Of a DNA stretch of 64,000 bases, positions 1-10,811 are shown piece by piece. The first letter of the stretch is position 1. Each line of letters opens with the position of its first letter. Made by a program: the position numbers and the translations under genes. The DNA is from Siphonodentalium dalli (lineage: Eukaryota; Mollusca; Scaphopoda; Gadilida; Siphonodentaliidae), in contig CP136067.1 in assembly GCA_032622095.1 (NCBI GenBank), positions 192,288,052-192,352,051 on the forward strand, written 5' to 3'. The notes beneath the pieces are model-generated. The model saw only the letters and a program-made list of their open reading frames with translations. It was not told the DNA's origin and searched no databases.

Positions 1-193
1 AGGCGACCTATGGTCGACTCGCATATATAAGAGAATGCATTGGCACAGGGCATAACTATAACCATCACAATGTGGTCAATGAGCCGGTTCCAATGATATC
101 CATATTTGTATGGTTTTATTGAGACAGACCCAAGATATTTTAGGCTGTTGAAGCTTTATTTGGCCGGTTTTGGCCGGTTTGTTGGGTAAAGGG
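1..193. mobile_element. Partial TTAA-type palindromic MITE (right part)
   Basis: The right-hand part of the 393-bp MITE family seen complete at 668-1060 and 7948-8340. It ends in the family terminus TGTTGGGTAAAGGG at 180-193, but the expected TTAA after it has decayed to TTCC. The body matches, in inverted orientation, about 190 bp of the element starting at 668, so the two form a long inverted repeat around 194-663. The left end is outside the window. Confidence 0.75.
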
Positions 194-667
194 TTCCGCG
201 CAGCCATCCCCTTCATGTTAGATGTTTCAAACTGAATGGTATCCTAATATTTCCAGTTATTGAACAATTCTAACCTGACACGCGCAACCCCCCGTGGTTG
301 GCAAATTCTCACCAGTCCCATCGTGTATGCATGATTCCCAAATTTTCCCCCACCTTTTTGTTTTTTGTTTTGTTCGATTTGTTTTTTGTTTTGAACATTT
401 ATTAAATCAGAACCTGACTGAAATATGTAGTTCTAGAATATATATACAGGTCTAACTACAGACAAAATTAGGCTGCGATCTGTTTTTGTTTGTTTGTTTT
501 ATTTGTAATTTGTAATTGATTAGCAGGTTTTGACTGGAAAGTGATCAGTGAGGTGGGAGATCTTTTAAAACTTTTAATTTGACTGGCCTCAAGATTTCCA
601 AGTGTTGAAAATTTCCAAACTGACACTAAGATGGGAAAATTCCCGTCGAAAGTTTTGACCGAATTAA

Positions 668-1060
668 CCCTTTACCCAACAAACCGGCCAAAACCGGCCA
701 AATAAAGCTTCAACAGCCTAAAATATCTTGGGTCTGTCTCAATAAAACCATACAAATATGGATATCATTGGAACCGGCTCATTGACCACATTGTGATGGT
801 TATAGTTATGCCCTGTGCCAATGCATTATCTTATATATGCGAGTCGACCATAGGTCGCCTCGCATATATAAGAGAATGCATTGGCCTAAAAAAATATCTT
901 TTTTTAACACTTTTTACCATTTTTTCTTACATTCTTTAACAATTTTATAATTTTTAATGTGTTAAGCCAATGCATTTTCTTATATATGCGAGGCGACCTA
1001 TGGTCGACTCGCATATATAAGAGAATGCATTGGCACAGGGCCCTTCTGTTGGGTAAAGGG
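668..1060. mobile_element. 393-bp piggyBac-like MITE with TTAA target duplications
   Basis: Flanked by TTAA at 664-667 and 1061-1064. It has identical 14-bp terminal inverted repeats, CCCTTTACCCAACA, at both ends. Inside are two near-perfect palindromes built on AGAGAATGCATTGGC arms (about 818-887 and 966-1034), each able to form a long hairpin, with an AT-rich spacer between them. The TTAA target and CCC-starting termini are typical of piggyBac-type elements; that assignment is inference because no transposase is present. It has exactly the length of the copy at 7948-8340 and lies in the opposite orientation. Confidence 0.85.
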
Positions 1061-1064
1061 TTAA

Positions 1065-2049
1065 GGAAAGTTGTCTAAAACCCAACAAATTCCCCCTAAT
1101 TATGACGGGAGTAGCATCAAATAATCCCTTGGGTATTCTTAAAGAATGCCCACGGGTATTCTCAAAAGAATGGCGTGGGCGTTAAAATAACACTCATGCG
1201 ATCAGAAAGCTTGATCATTCTGCCGGATAAGAGCCCTGTCAGGACAAAGGGATAAAACACCGGTGGGTTTTATATATAGGTCGATGATCAGATTGAGTAG
1301 CTTTTAACGTCGGCAACCATGCACAACGTATACAATCATGCACATTGTACTATACAAGAAAAAAAGAAAGATGCATGCATCAGATCGCCCATGGACTATT
1401 TTACAAGATTGAATCACGTATATTTGGAAAGTATTATAAATTTATTATATATATTTATCACACAATTAGCCCCTAAATTCGACCTCATGTTTTTAGCAAG
1501 ACACACGTGTGTTACTGGAACGCGCAGTAACGTAAGAGCTTAGAGCAATTATATCGATGGCAACACCGGAACTTTAGTATTATGTTAAAAGTCCAATACA
1601 TTTATGATTTCACCTCAAACTAATTGCAACACAAAGTTTATCATTGTAAATAAGGAAATTAACCGATCACAAACAACATACTAAAAATAAAAAAGAATCA
1701 AGAAAGGCGAAATTGATGAATTTTGTGATATAAATTTGTAAAATTTGGTCAAATACTCAATTTACGGCTATTCAAGAATGTTTATAAAAATATTATTTCA
1801 CAAGGCCTTCCGTTTGTATATCCATTTTGTCCTGAATACAGAAGAGGAAACCTTTTCCAGATACTTCCAGTATTTTTAAAAGTTATTTGCCTCCAAAAGT
1901 TGGAGTTTATCTAATTTCAGAGCCTCAATTTCTCAAAATTAGCTAAAGTCCATTTTTGTATGGTCTTGTATTTTGAAAACTAAAGAAAAATGAAGTGATT
2001 TCTTGTTGTTTTATTAATGTCTTCTCTAGATTGTGCACAAACAAAAATG
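1065..2049. other. No gene seen
   Basis: AT-rich intergenic DNA. The short open frames here have no recognisable domain and no splice-supported extension. I see nothing functional. Confidence 0.5.
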
Positions 2050-3190
2050 ATTTCTTTATGCATCTATGATTGAGATGACAAAACTATTCTTAAACACAAT
2101 GCTCCTTCGGCATTGCATGGACTTAGCCAAATTGCCTGTGATCCAGAACCGGCGTGATGAAATAGCATATTTGAGGTCATACAACTCAATAAATATTAAT
2201 CCATATTCCCTATATTTCTCATAACTCATGTATACATGGATAAACACACTGTGATGGAATGTCCTAAAACATAGTCTAGAAAATCAACTTATGGCCCAAT
2301 GAATCCTTAGTATTAATTTTTTTCTAAAAATGATATTTTGGGGCGTTTTTGTCAATTTGTAATGGTTTTTGTATATAACTAGTAAAATCAATGTTCGTTT
2401 ACCCTGTAACTCTTAGTGTTTAAATATTATCATTACATTCAATGAATGTTACTGGATTTCACTCATTTTTCTGGAAACTGACTCCAAATTTTATTATCGG
2501 AAAATGGGGTAGGGGACACGATCCTCTTTGTTGCCATTCGATGGCGAATTATTATTTCGGGATTGTTCTATATAACATGCCCATAAAGTTCGAAATATAC
2601 CTCCACTAAAATACTAAATTTGTTATTATGAAACAATAATCTACACAAACTGGAATAAAACAACTTTTGTCTGCAATGACTAGAATATGGTGACAAGATC
2701 ATAGCCTTTTATGATTACACCTACCCAATTATCAACGTTCAAATTTGGAGTCAGTTTCTTGAAAAATAATATGTGAAATCCAGTAACTGTTGATTGGCTT
2801 AATCAATGTAATCCTACTTTTTCCAACAAAAGTGTTTTAGGAGGACGTTCAAATGATTTAATTTAATACCAATTGTGTTCATTGTTGTTTACTATTTGTG
2901 CACACATTTTAAAATGGACAAAAACACCCCAAAAAAAACCAGTCAAACATGGCATTTTTTTGAAAATAGTTAATACTAAGGATTCATAGGGCCATAAGTT
3001 GTTTTTGGCACAAATGTGTTTAGCAATTCCAACACAGTGTATTTAACCTAGTATACTTAAGAGGTTTATTTTATAAATACAGGGCATATGGATATCAATT
3101 TATTGAGTTGTATGTCTTCAAATATGGTATTTCATCATACCAGTTTTGTGTCACAAGGCAAACTTGGCTTTTCAATGGAACACTCATTTT
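2050..3190. repeat. Large imperfect foldback, about 430-bp arms
   Basis: The left arm (about 2050-2490) reappears inverted and diverged at about 2735-3190. Matching landmarks are the stretch with GGCCCAATGAATCCTTAGTA at 2291 versus its complement near 2974-2995, the segment around CTGACTCCAAATTT at 2468 versus 2745, and the segment around GAGTTGTATG at 3104 versus its complement near 2180. The loop is about 245 bp. No coding capacity was recognised; it is probably an old foldback or MITE-like element. Confidence 0.7.
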
Positions 3191-3265
3191 GTTTAAGTAC
3201 AAAATAGAACATGGAAAATCCAAGATTGAGAAGCCAGTTTCATCAACACTTGAGGATATTCAGTA

Positions 3266-3407
3266 CAGTAATGCCCAAAGTAATTGACCACTTAACCACG
3301 GTGAGAGCTTTCCGATGAATGGCAACAAGCCATATTTCCGACTAAATCCTGAAAAATTACCCATAATTATGCTGTGGTTAAGTGGTCAATTACTTTGGGA
3401 ATTACTG
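3266..3407. mobile_element. 142-bp mariner-like MITE with TA target duplication
   Basis: Terminal inverted repeats of about 34 bp start CAGTAATGCCCAAAGTAATT on the left and end with the complementary stretch ATTACTG on the right. Both are flanked by TA (3264-3265 and 3408-3409). TA duplication with CAGT-type ends is the hallmark of Tc1/mariner elements. The element is too short for a transposase and so is non-autonomous. Confidence 0.85.
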
Positions 3408-3689
3408 TAACAAATGTGTATTATTGATATATTTGGATGTTTTTGCTCGGAATTTCATTGACAACATGGTAAGCAACATATCCTCTCCGCATAGGCACCA
3501 TTCAATTGCCAAAAATAGTAAATAATTTCTAATTACGCATTATAATACATACCCAGGACGCAACCTGCACGGCGTACAATAGACACCGTGCATAGGAGGT
3601 AGCAACGTCATTACACGACCATACGGATATAGAATTTATGAGAATACGTGTAACACTTAGAGTACGAGTATTCTGTGATCCCACCAAAT

Positions 3690-4020
3690 GTCCACGGCAG
3701 ATAAAATTGCCCAAAACCTGTTATTTATCAACATTTTCAACGAAATTTTGCCGGTTTATCAAATATCTGACACAAAAAAGCCACTTGATTTTAGAGTTAT
3801 CCATCTTCATCCGCAATTTGGTCAGAGACCCTCTTCTCGTCGACTGTTTACTGGGCCACCTAAAATTATCGGTGGTGAAAAATATTAGACTTCAAACATC
3901 GATATCTGATCACTCTTGAGCTTTGATAGGTGGGTTCCTCGACTCGAATCAAATATTTTTTACCCCCGAAGCCAAGGAAATAGTAATTTGCGAGCTTTAA
4001 TTCGGACTATGCATCTTTAA
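3690..4020. repeat. Partial copy of dispersed TTAA-flanked family (GGTACTCAA ends)
   Basis: Shares the internal stretch with GTTCCTCGACTCGAATCAAA and the right end (TTAATTCGGACTATGCATCTTTAA) of the repeat family seen at 5076-5359, 8804-9256 and 53897-54374. The left terminus is not preserved here. Confidence 0.6.
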
Positions 4021-4162
4021 CTTTAAGACGAAAAACTCTCATTATAAAATGATGAAGTAGAAACTACAGACGGTTGTTGTCGAATTTCGCTCATTAAATT
4101 GGTCCTTGACGGGCTCGAAACAGATTGGAAGTTATTGGAATGCGAATCAATTTTCTCTCTTA

Positions 4163-4536
4163 TCGTTAACGTTGTGACCAAAGGCAAACTTGTATATTTC
4201 GCCGTTGAATCTGTCCGACGTCCTGTCCCCTTCTTTCACAAATAATTGTTTCAGACTATCGTACCCATTGACAACTATGAAGAGTTTGTTGAAAACTTGG
4301 AAGGAGAATATGTCTCCATATATCTCTCGGAGTTCCTTGTTGAGATCTCTCGGGTCCCGGTTTCTTACGTCCAGAAGATTTCCTATGATGGGTAGACGTC
4401 TTGGTCCGGGTGGTAAATTAGAATGTCTCGATCTAGTCAATAATGTTAAATATCCAAGCAAGAACAAAATAACTAAAACAAAAACACTCGTAATATTCCG
4501 TGATATGAAATCGAGAATAAAGTCAACGAGAGCCAT
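4163..4536 (-). CDS. CYP2-like cytochrome P450 gene C, first exon (donor mutated)
   Basis: First coding exon of a third P450 gene, read leftwards. It encodes an N-terminal membrane anchor (about residues 15-33), the proline-rich hinge LPPGPRRLPIIGN at about 41-53, and the beta-1/B-helix region up to FGHNV. It matches gene B exon 1 at 112 of the first 122 residues and shares about 90 bp of 5' flank with it. At the splice junction gene B has G then GTAAGA; here the homologous bases read ATAAGA, so the GT donor is lost and the frame runs into TGA nine codons past FGHNV. No later exon is visible in the 4.1 kb left of it, which is uninformative because gene B has introns of 12 and 26 kb. It could be a dying pseudogene, or a gene using a non-canonical donor. 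The exon identity is certain; its function is not. Confidence 0.8.
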
Positions 4537-4700
4537 GTCTGTAAGGATGTTTGTGTCGTCTGTCAGAATGTTTGTGTCGTCTGCTCTCTAAATGTGTAAA
4601 ACATGCGCACTCATAAATTATACTATAACACAAAGCATGAATGTTTGTGTCGTCTGCTCATGTCTGTCAGAATGTTTGTGTCATCTTCTCTTTAAATATG
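4537..4700 (-). promoter_or_regulatory. Gene C 5' flank with repeated motif
   Basis: Immediately upstream of the gene C start codon, the block TGTCAGAATGTTTGTGTCGT (plus-strand reading) or close variants occurs four times (near 4538, 4560, 4640 and 4667). Gene B has one copy at the same place (52171-52200). This is probably 5' UTR or proximal promoter expanded by local duplication; no TATA box was recognised. Confidence 0.5.
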
Positions 4701-5075
4701 TGTGCCGTCTGCATGCACTCTAACACAAATCGGGTCGCAGATAGCTATCAATGCCAACATTTCAACCACGAAGACATCCATAGGCTTGCGGTAGCCAGTA
4801 TATTTAGTTATTGTAGTTAAGTCGAATTTATGAATGGCCAAGGGGCACACTCTTTGTGTGTGTTGTTTGTTCTGTAGAGCATGCTTCATTTGCATATATA
4901 TATATATGGGTCAACGGGTCATTAGGTCATGCAGGTTAATCGTTTTATTTATGTGCGCACACATTTCTTCAACGTCGTCACAGTTGAGGTCTAACCGCGC
5001 CATAACCACAGAGGGTGTCGTCCCCTACCCCATGCATCTTGAATACCGGTTGAATCCTGAATACCAGTTAAACGT

Positions 5076-5359
5076 TAAAGGTACTCAATCCGATTTGGTG
5101 GTCCCCATATCATCAGATTCCAACAACAACAACATATTTTGAAATGCCGCTTCAGTTATCAGAATGGATTAATTGCCCAAAAACAATGCTAACCAGTCAA
5201 CTATAGTATAAAATTGGGAAATAACAAATTTCATTAATCAATATCTGATCACTCTGAGCTTTGGTGGGTGGGTTCCTCGACTCGAATCAAATAGTTTTTA
5301 CCTCCGAAGCGAAAGAAATAGTTTTTTGGGAGCGTTAATTCGGACTATGCATCTTTATA
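5076..5359. mobile_element. TTAA-flanked short element (GGTACTCAA family)
   Basis: The left end TTAAAGGTACTCAATCCG and the right end complementary to TAAAGATGCATAGTCCG are the two termini of the family. It is non-coding. Related copies lie at 3690-4020, 8804-9256 and 53897-54374. Confidence 0.65.
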
Positions 5360-6150
5360 CAAAATGTGGAATAAATACTTAACAATAATATAATAGTTTT
5401 CACAAACTTACTGAAGTTAAGTAGTATTCATGACTTCCACATATCCACTGTGTGGGAACTGTTATATCGGAAGTCGTTCTATCGCCGGTATTGTGATGGT
5501 TCTTGACTGATTTGTTACGGTTCCTTATGATTAAAAATTATCATTTTCGGAACAAAATCACGCATAATTATAGACACCTTAAATACATTAAACATTCTTG
5601 AACGAACAGACGCTGCATAAGTGACGTTTCACCAAAGCCTGAACTGCAGATCACAATTAACTCGGATATAGCGAGTTAACGTGTAATTATCAACATGTAA
5701 TCACTGAAAATTAAGCCATGTAAACGCAATTCCTTTGTTTTCGGTGGCATGTCGACTTTGAAACGCATTCTGAAGACGAACACTGAGTATAAAATATACC
5801 TGTGTTATTATTCTGTAAAATAGCTTAGGAAATATCCCGATATGTGTTGATAATTTGGAGCATTAGCCTCCTAATCACAAAATATGAGTGTTACGGTTCT
5901 ATTTCAAGGTAATCACGGCTATGACGTTTCTTTACATGATATTTATTGGAACGATTTCTGCAATTGGGCTCATACAATTGCGTGTAACAAACGTTTTAAA
6001 CCAGACAATGATCGTAACGTATGTTACCTACAATAATCCAACAAGTATATTAAGAAATAAGAGTATAGCTAGTATATAACAGAATAGTAAGTGACATTAC
6101 CTCCACATCTAGTGCAGAGGCAACGTATTGAAAGTCATGTGGTGTATAAG
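5360..6150. other. No gene seen
   Basis: AT-rich intergenic DNA. The 63-codon frame at 5888-6079 has a hydrophobic start, but it has no homolog that I recognise and no gene context, so I do not call it. Confidence 0.4.
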
Positions 6151-6153
6151 ATC

Positions 6154-6617
6154 ATATGTGACCCGCCATATCAAATCCAGTCGTAAGTCGGGATTTTTTT
6201 TTACCCTGTGCCAATGCATTCTCTTATATATGCGAGTCGACCATGGGTCGCCTCGCATATATAAGAGAATGCATTGGCCTAACAATTTTTTATCATTTAA
6301 AAAAAATAAATGTTTCTTTCAATTTTTAGGACATAAAATAATAAATATCCATTACCCTACAGGGAGCCCCACACATATATAGAAGCATATAGAAGAGTGT
6401 CGTCTGCTCATGTTTGTCTGGGGCTCTGTATGGGTGAAATTATAAAATTGTTAAAGAATACAAGAACAAATGATTAAAATTGTAAAAAATTGTTAGGCCA
6501 ATGCATTCTCTTATATATGCGAGGCGACATATGGTCGACTCGCAGATATAAGAGAATGCATTGGCACAGGGTAAAAAAATCCCGACTTACGACTGGATTT
6601 GATATGGCGGGTCATAT
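6154..6617. mobile_element. TIR MITE with nested AGAGAATGCATTGGC palindromes, copy 1
   Basis: Terminal inverted repeats of about 45 bp begin ATGTGACCCGCCATATCAAA and are recovered inverted at 6572-6617. Inside are the same two palindromes as in the 393-bp MITEs. A second copy is at 49820-50236. The interior (6390-6413) also carries a 22-bp match, with one mismatch, to the gene C 5' flank. Confidence 0.8.
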
Positions 6618-7170
6618 ATGACCAGACTCGCCAATAATAATTAACCCAATGAAATTAGACATCTACATTATACTGTCATGATATTCTGTTAATTTAAACG
6701 GATATGGCTCATTCGAGCTTCCAAATTTTGTCTAAGTAATTTCTAAGGATGTATAAGACTGGTTGCAAAATACACGAACTATATATATATTAGAAAATCC
6801 ACAGTGCACTCTCAAATGTACATGTACTCATACCCTGATGAATTATATATTCTTATTGTGTCTCAAAAAATCTATATACTCGTCAACTTGTGAACTATTT
6901 CATGCATGCGTGGTGTCTTAGTATTGTTCGAAACATTGCCTTATATTATCAACATTCTGAGACATACCCTTATATAAAACTATGGTTCCGTACAACCGAA
7001 ATGTGAGTCTCCCAACGCCAATTATTATGCATCGTTGGTGAATTTCGTATCAGTGTTACCAATCTATTGGCCTTAAAGAATTTTGTTAAATATTATTCTT
7101 GTGTTGTATCTAAAGCATTATACAATTATAATTGTAGTCTATATTGGTGGCATATTATATATAAACGCCT
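6618..7170. other. No gene seen
   Basis: AT-rich intergenic sequence without a recognisable coding or structured element. Confidence 0.4.
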
Positions 7171-7922
7171 AAAAAAAAGTGCTCCCTAATATATTCGGTA
7201 ATACTTTATGAGATATTGGATGGATTTTGACGAACCTTTCGCAAATGTTTAGTGGTACACATGTATCAGATACACAACCTGTGTGAGGCACCATCCTGTG
7301 AGTTATGTTATGGCCGGCTGAGCATGAATTGAATGGAAGATGGGTGCTTTTCAAAAATTGCAAAACACTGATGTAGAGTGGACAGTCACTCCATTGTTCC
7401 ATTGTTCACGCAAGTTGTTACTGGCTGTAAATGGTCTAAAAGTGCCACTGTGAGTCCACGATAACATGCGTGTCATCTTGGGGACACAATGTTTCTGCCG
7501 CATACCCAGGCCATTCAGTCTAATCACATTCTTTTGGAATGACACCTTGACGTTTCATGCTGTGAGCAACAGAGTTATTGAAATCAGTCTCTCTGAAGCC
7601 ATTTTTCAGTAAACCATGTTTCCCCACCATGTAGGCCATTGCGGTACCAACAGATAAGGATGTTCCAAACCTGTGCGAGAAGTGGGGACTAAGGCACAGC
7701 TGAATGTCTGTGATCACTTTACATGTGTGTTTGCAACTTTTGAAAAGTGCCCCTCTTCCATTCAATTTGTGCTCACTCATCCATAACTCACCTCAAAGCA
7801 CAGTAATTTATTATACTTGCTGTGTTTGGTACCACAAATAATGTGTGGAAAGTTTCATCAAAATCCATCCAATATCTCATAAAATATTACCGAATATATT
7901 AGGGGGAACTTTCTTTTTTTGA
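7171..7922 (-). mobile_element. 0.75-kb TIR element with coding-like interior
   Basis: Inverted repeats of about 65 bp (7171-7240 versus 7850-7920) share the core CCTAATATATTCGGTAATA. Between them the minus strand has three overlapping frames (7520-7780, 7351-7545, 7169-7402) that together cover most of the interior, with shifts between them. This suggests a decayed coding remnant, but I do not recognise the protein. It could be a decayed Tc1-like element or only a MITE. Confidence 0.6.
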
Positions 7923-7947
7923 TGTGTTTATACAGCATATAATTTAA

Positions 7948-8340
7948 CCCTTTACCCAACAGAAGGGCCCTGTGCCAATGCATTCTCTTATATATGCGAG
8001 TCGACCATAGGTCGCCTCGCATATATAAGAGAATGCATTGGCTTAACACATTAAAAATTATAAAATTGTTAAAGAATGTAAGAAAAATTGGTAAAAAGTG
8101 TTAAAAAAAAGATTTTGTTTAGGCCAATGCATTCTCTTATATATGCGAGGCGACCTATGGTCGACTCGCATATATAAGAGAATGCATTGGCACAGGGCAT
8201 AACTGTAACTATCACAATGTGGTCAAGGAGCCGGTTCCAATGATATCCATATTTGTATGGTTCTATTGAGACAGACCGAAGATATTTTAGGCTGTTGAAG
8301 CTTTATTTGGCCGGTTTTGGCCGTTTTGTTGGGTAAAGGG
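7948..8340. mobile_element. 393-bp piggyBac-like MITE, second full copy
   Basis: TTAA at 7944-7947 and 8341-8344, 14-bp ends CCCTTTACCCAACA, and two internal palindromes (about 7974-8042 and 8121-8190). Same length as 668-1060, opposite orientation, high identity; both therefore look recently mobile. Confidence 0.88.
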
Positions 8341-8344
8341 TTAA

Positions 8345-8803
8345 TATTATGAATATATTGTTTATTTGCAGTGCATAACACGTACGGTGTAATTTAAACA
8401 ACTGAACGATGCACCATGCACATCAGGTTTTCTAAACACATGGAAGTTATTCCATGCACGATGATTCACGAAGCCCGAGAGCTCTCTTGATCGTTCGTCG
8501 CGTCATGGATCCTGCATGTTTTACAAGCCACGCAAGTTATATTTTATACACATTCACTTAATTCAATTTATTGCTTGCGTTATTGATTCGTAATATCAGT
8601 TTCAAGCTTAAACTTAATTGCATTTAATGTCATAGATATAATATTTTCGCGGCAATATTAAGTATTCAACTGATACTGGTAGTCAGATCGCGCTGTCGCA
8701 TTATGCCGCCTTATGTGGAACATAACTCGACAGTCGGGGTGGTACACATAAAGATGGGTACATAAGAACAGACACGAACCGAATGAGAAAACATTGCGCC
8801 AAA
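8345..8803. other. No gene seen
   Basis: Intergenic AT-rich DNA without a supported feature. Confidence 0.4.
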
Positions 8804-9256
8804 ACATTAAAGTTGCATTATCCGAATTAACGCTCCTAAATTACTATTTCTTTGGCCTCGGGGGTAAAACATCGAGGAACCCACCCATCAAAGCTAGGAG
8901 TGATAAGATCTCGATTTTCGAAGTTTGTTATTATCGGGATGTGCAATTATTTGTGGCCCAGAAAAAAGTCGCAAGCGGACGGTCTCGGATAAAATCGCGG
9001 ATGAAGATGGATAACTCTAAAATCAAGTGATAATACGGCAAAATTTCGTGACACTCAAGTGATAATCGGGCCATATTTCGTTGAACACAATTTTGATAAA
9101 TAACAGGTTTTGGGAATATTGAAACCATATAGTTGATAGTGGTTAGCATTATGTTGTGGCAATAAATCCATTCTGATAACTAAAGCGTATTTTGAAGAAA
9201 TGTTGCTTTGTATCTTGATGATATGGGGACCGACGGATTGAGTACCTTTAAACGAA
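8804..9256. mobile_element. TTAA-flanked GGTACTCAA-family element
   Basis: The right end reads GGATTGAGTACCTTTAAA at about 9238-9256. The left end (near 8803) is the other family terminus, TTAAAGTTGCATTATCCG. Non-coding, diverged copy. Confidence 0.6.
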
Positions 9257-9364
9257 TGTGCCCTCTATGCTAAAACACGAAATCGTTCACCGACGCCTAG
9301 TATGTTCGGGGTATAACTTCACGAAAACCTCTTATGTGCCTCAGTATGCCACACATAACACATT

Positions 9365-9492
9365 TTTCATTACTTCATTCGTTATAACGAGTTGTAGAAC
9401 TAAAATCAAATCGTTATAACGACTTAAAAAAATAATAAGTTGTTCTAACGACCTGTTTTTATTTGTACAAGTCGTTATAACGACTTCCAACA
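9365..9492. repeat. Cluster of CGTTATAACG palindromes
   Basis: Four closely spaced units (three exact CGTTATAACG, one variant) alternate with TTGTA, TAAAA and similar spacers in 130 bp. It lies about 0.5 kb downstream of the gene B stop codon. The palindromes could pair with each other. The function is unknown. Confidence 0.6.
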
Positions 9493-9931
9493 TAGTTGAC
9501 AAGACTTAGTGTAACGGTGTCATTATCAATATTATAAATTAACAATGTTATTTTTGTTTTTTATGATATATGCGCGTTATTTTCAACTGTGCAAGTTCCA
9601 TACATTGGTGTATCAGTTATCGGTTATTAGGGTAATTAAATGCCAGGAGTTATTGATCGATTCTTGTCAGATATTTGAAGCATAATGTGGGGCAAATTGT
9701 GAGTTGAAAATAATAACCTAGGGAAGTTTAATAATCTCATTGCGCATGTAGTAAACGGTAGAGCATATGATGTTAAAAGTAGATTGTCGTTCATTTCCTT
9801 GCACGATATATCAGTCTACGACCAACTGCCTGCAAAAGTGTCAGCATGTGAACGTACACTTATTGAACATCCATGCATGACATGCACGGAACGCGAAAAC
9901 TGTGTATTTAAGTACTTTAAGATGTGACTAT

Positions 9932-10113
9932 TTAATGACGCTTGACGGCTCTCAGAAGGAATGGGTGAGGCCCGTGCGTCACTCCAAGTGTCCCTTTTGC
10001 TGGTGGAGGTGGGCTGCCCTCTGGTGGTAGGATTTCGAACCGCTGCAGCAACGCGGAGAGAAAGAGGAAGAGCTCCATCCTAGCAAGAGATTCTCCGAGA
10101 CAGATCCTCCGGC
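9932..10113 (-). CDS. P450 gene B exon 4 (haem-binding C-terminus)
   Basis: Last coding exon, residues 444-503. It starts after the acceptor TTTATTTCCATTCCAG and completes the glycine codon split at the end of exon 3, so FSLG joins to RRICLG and restores the FxxGxRxCxG haem loop with the thiolate cysteine at 448. The L helix ([19 protein letters not shown]) and a proline-rich C-terminal strand ([12 protein letters not shown]) follow, ending in TAA. Length and motifs are normal for the CYP2 clan. It encodes exactly the same 60 residues as the gene A exon at 61852-62033, from which it differs at 8 nucleotides, all synonymous. The AATAAA present downstream of gene A is deleted here, so the polyadenylation site must be elsewhere. 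Confidence 0.95.
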
Positions 10114-10386
10114 CTGGAATGGAAATAAACCAGCGTCACATCTGGATTATCGCCCTGCACATAATATGTACATTAAAGTGATTATATTAACACTGCCTTC
10201 CAGTAAATATTTAATGTATCAATAATATGCAGCTATATTAATATTCGGGACGAAATATGGACACTTTTACAAAGTACATATACGGTCGCCGTTGTTTTCT
10301 AGTTACTCTGTTTGCGCACTAGGCCCATGTGTGGAATATCGTATTCATTTATCAGCTTGTTTGCTGCTAGAAGCGGTACACGCAAA

Positions 10387-10542
10387 TGTGATGTTAAATA
10401 AGCAAACTCTAAAGATATTTCTGAATGTGATGTTAAATAAGCAAACTCAAAAGATAATTCTGAATGTGATGTTAAATAAGCAAACTCTAAATATAATTCT
10501 GAATTTGATGTTAAATAAGCAAACTCTAAAGATAGTTCTGAA
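10387..10542. repeat. 39-bp minisatellite, 4 copies, in gene B intron 3
   Basis: Four head-to-tail units of 39 bp beginning GTGATGTTAAATAAGCAAAC. Because 39 is divisible by 3, the array stays open in frame on both strands and creates spurious ORFs. The paralogous intron of gene A has 7 units (62247-62519). Confidence 0.9.
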
Positions 10543-10811
10543 TATGATGTACATTTATCTCTTCCTTGAACTTTGTTTCGGGGCTATATATATACTTATA
10601 ATTTTGAATTCAGTCAGCATGGCATTTTACAACTGATATTAAACCAAACAATTACTGTTCATGCTGGTTGGAATATTTCAACTTAGCTAACATCCCCATG
10701 GTTGGAACATGTCCAACTGATGGTCTTTTCAGTCCAAAATTTCAACTGAAAAAAGTAAAATGTTCGAATATTGGTTTAAAACTGACATAAACATACACAT
10801 AAAAAAGCAAG

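Noticed and set aside
4150-4175. U12-type AT-AC intron in gene C
   Set aside because: The sequence ATAAGAGAG lacks the U12 donor consensus ATATCCTT, and gene B has an ordinary GTAAGA at the same site; a point mutation is simpler.
4190-4591. Plus-strand frames of 126-133 codons (also 51824-52204)
   Set aside because: Antisense shadows of P450 exon 1; they contain no domain and the sense frame has the full CYP2 signature.
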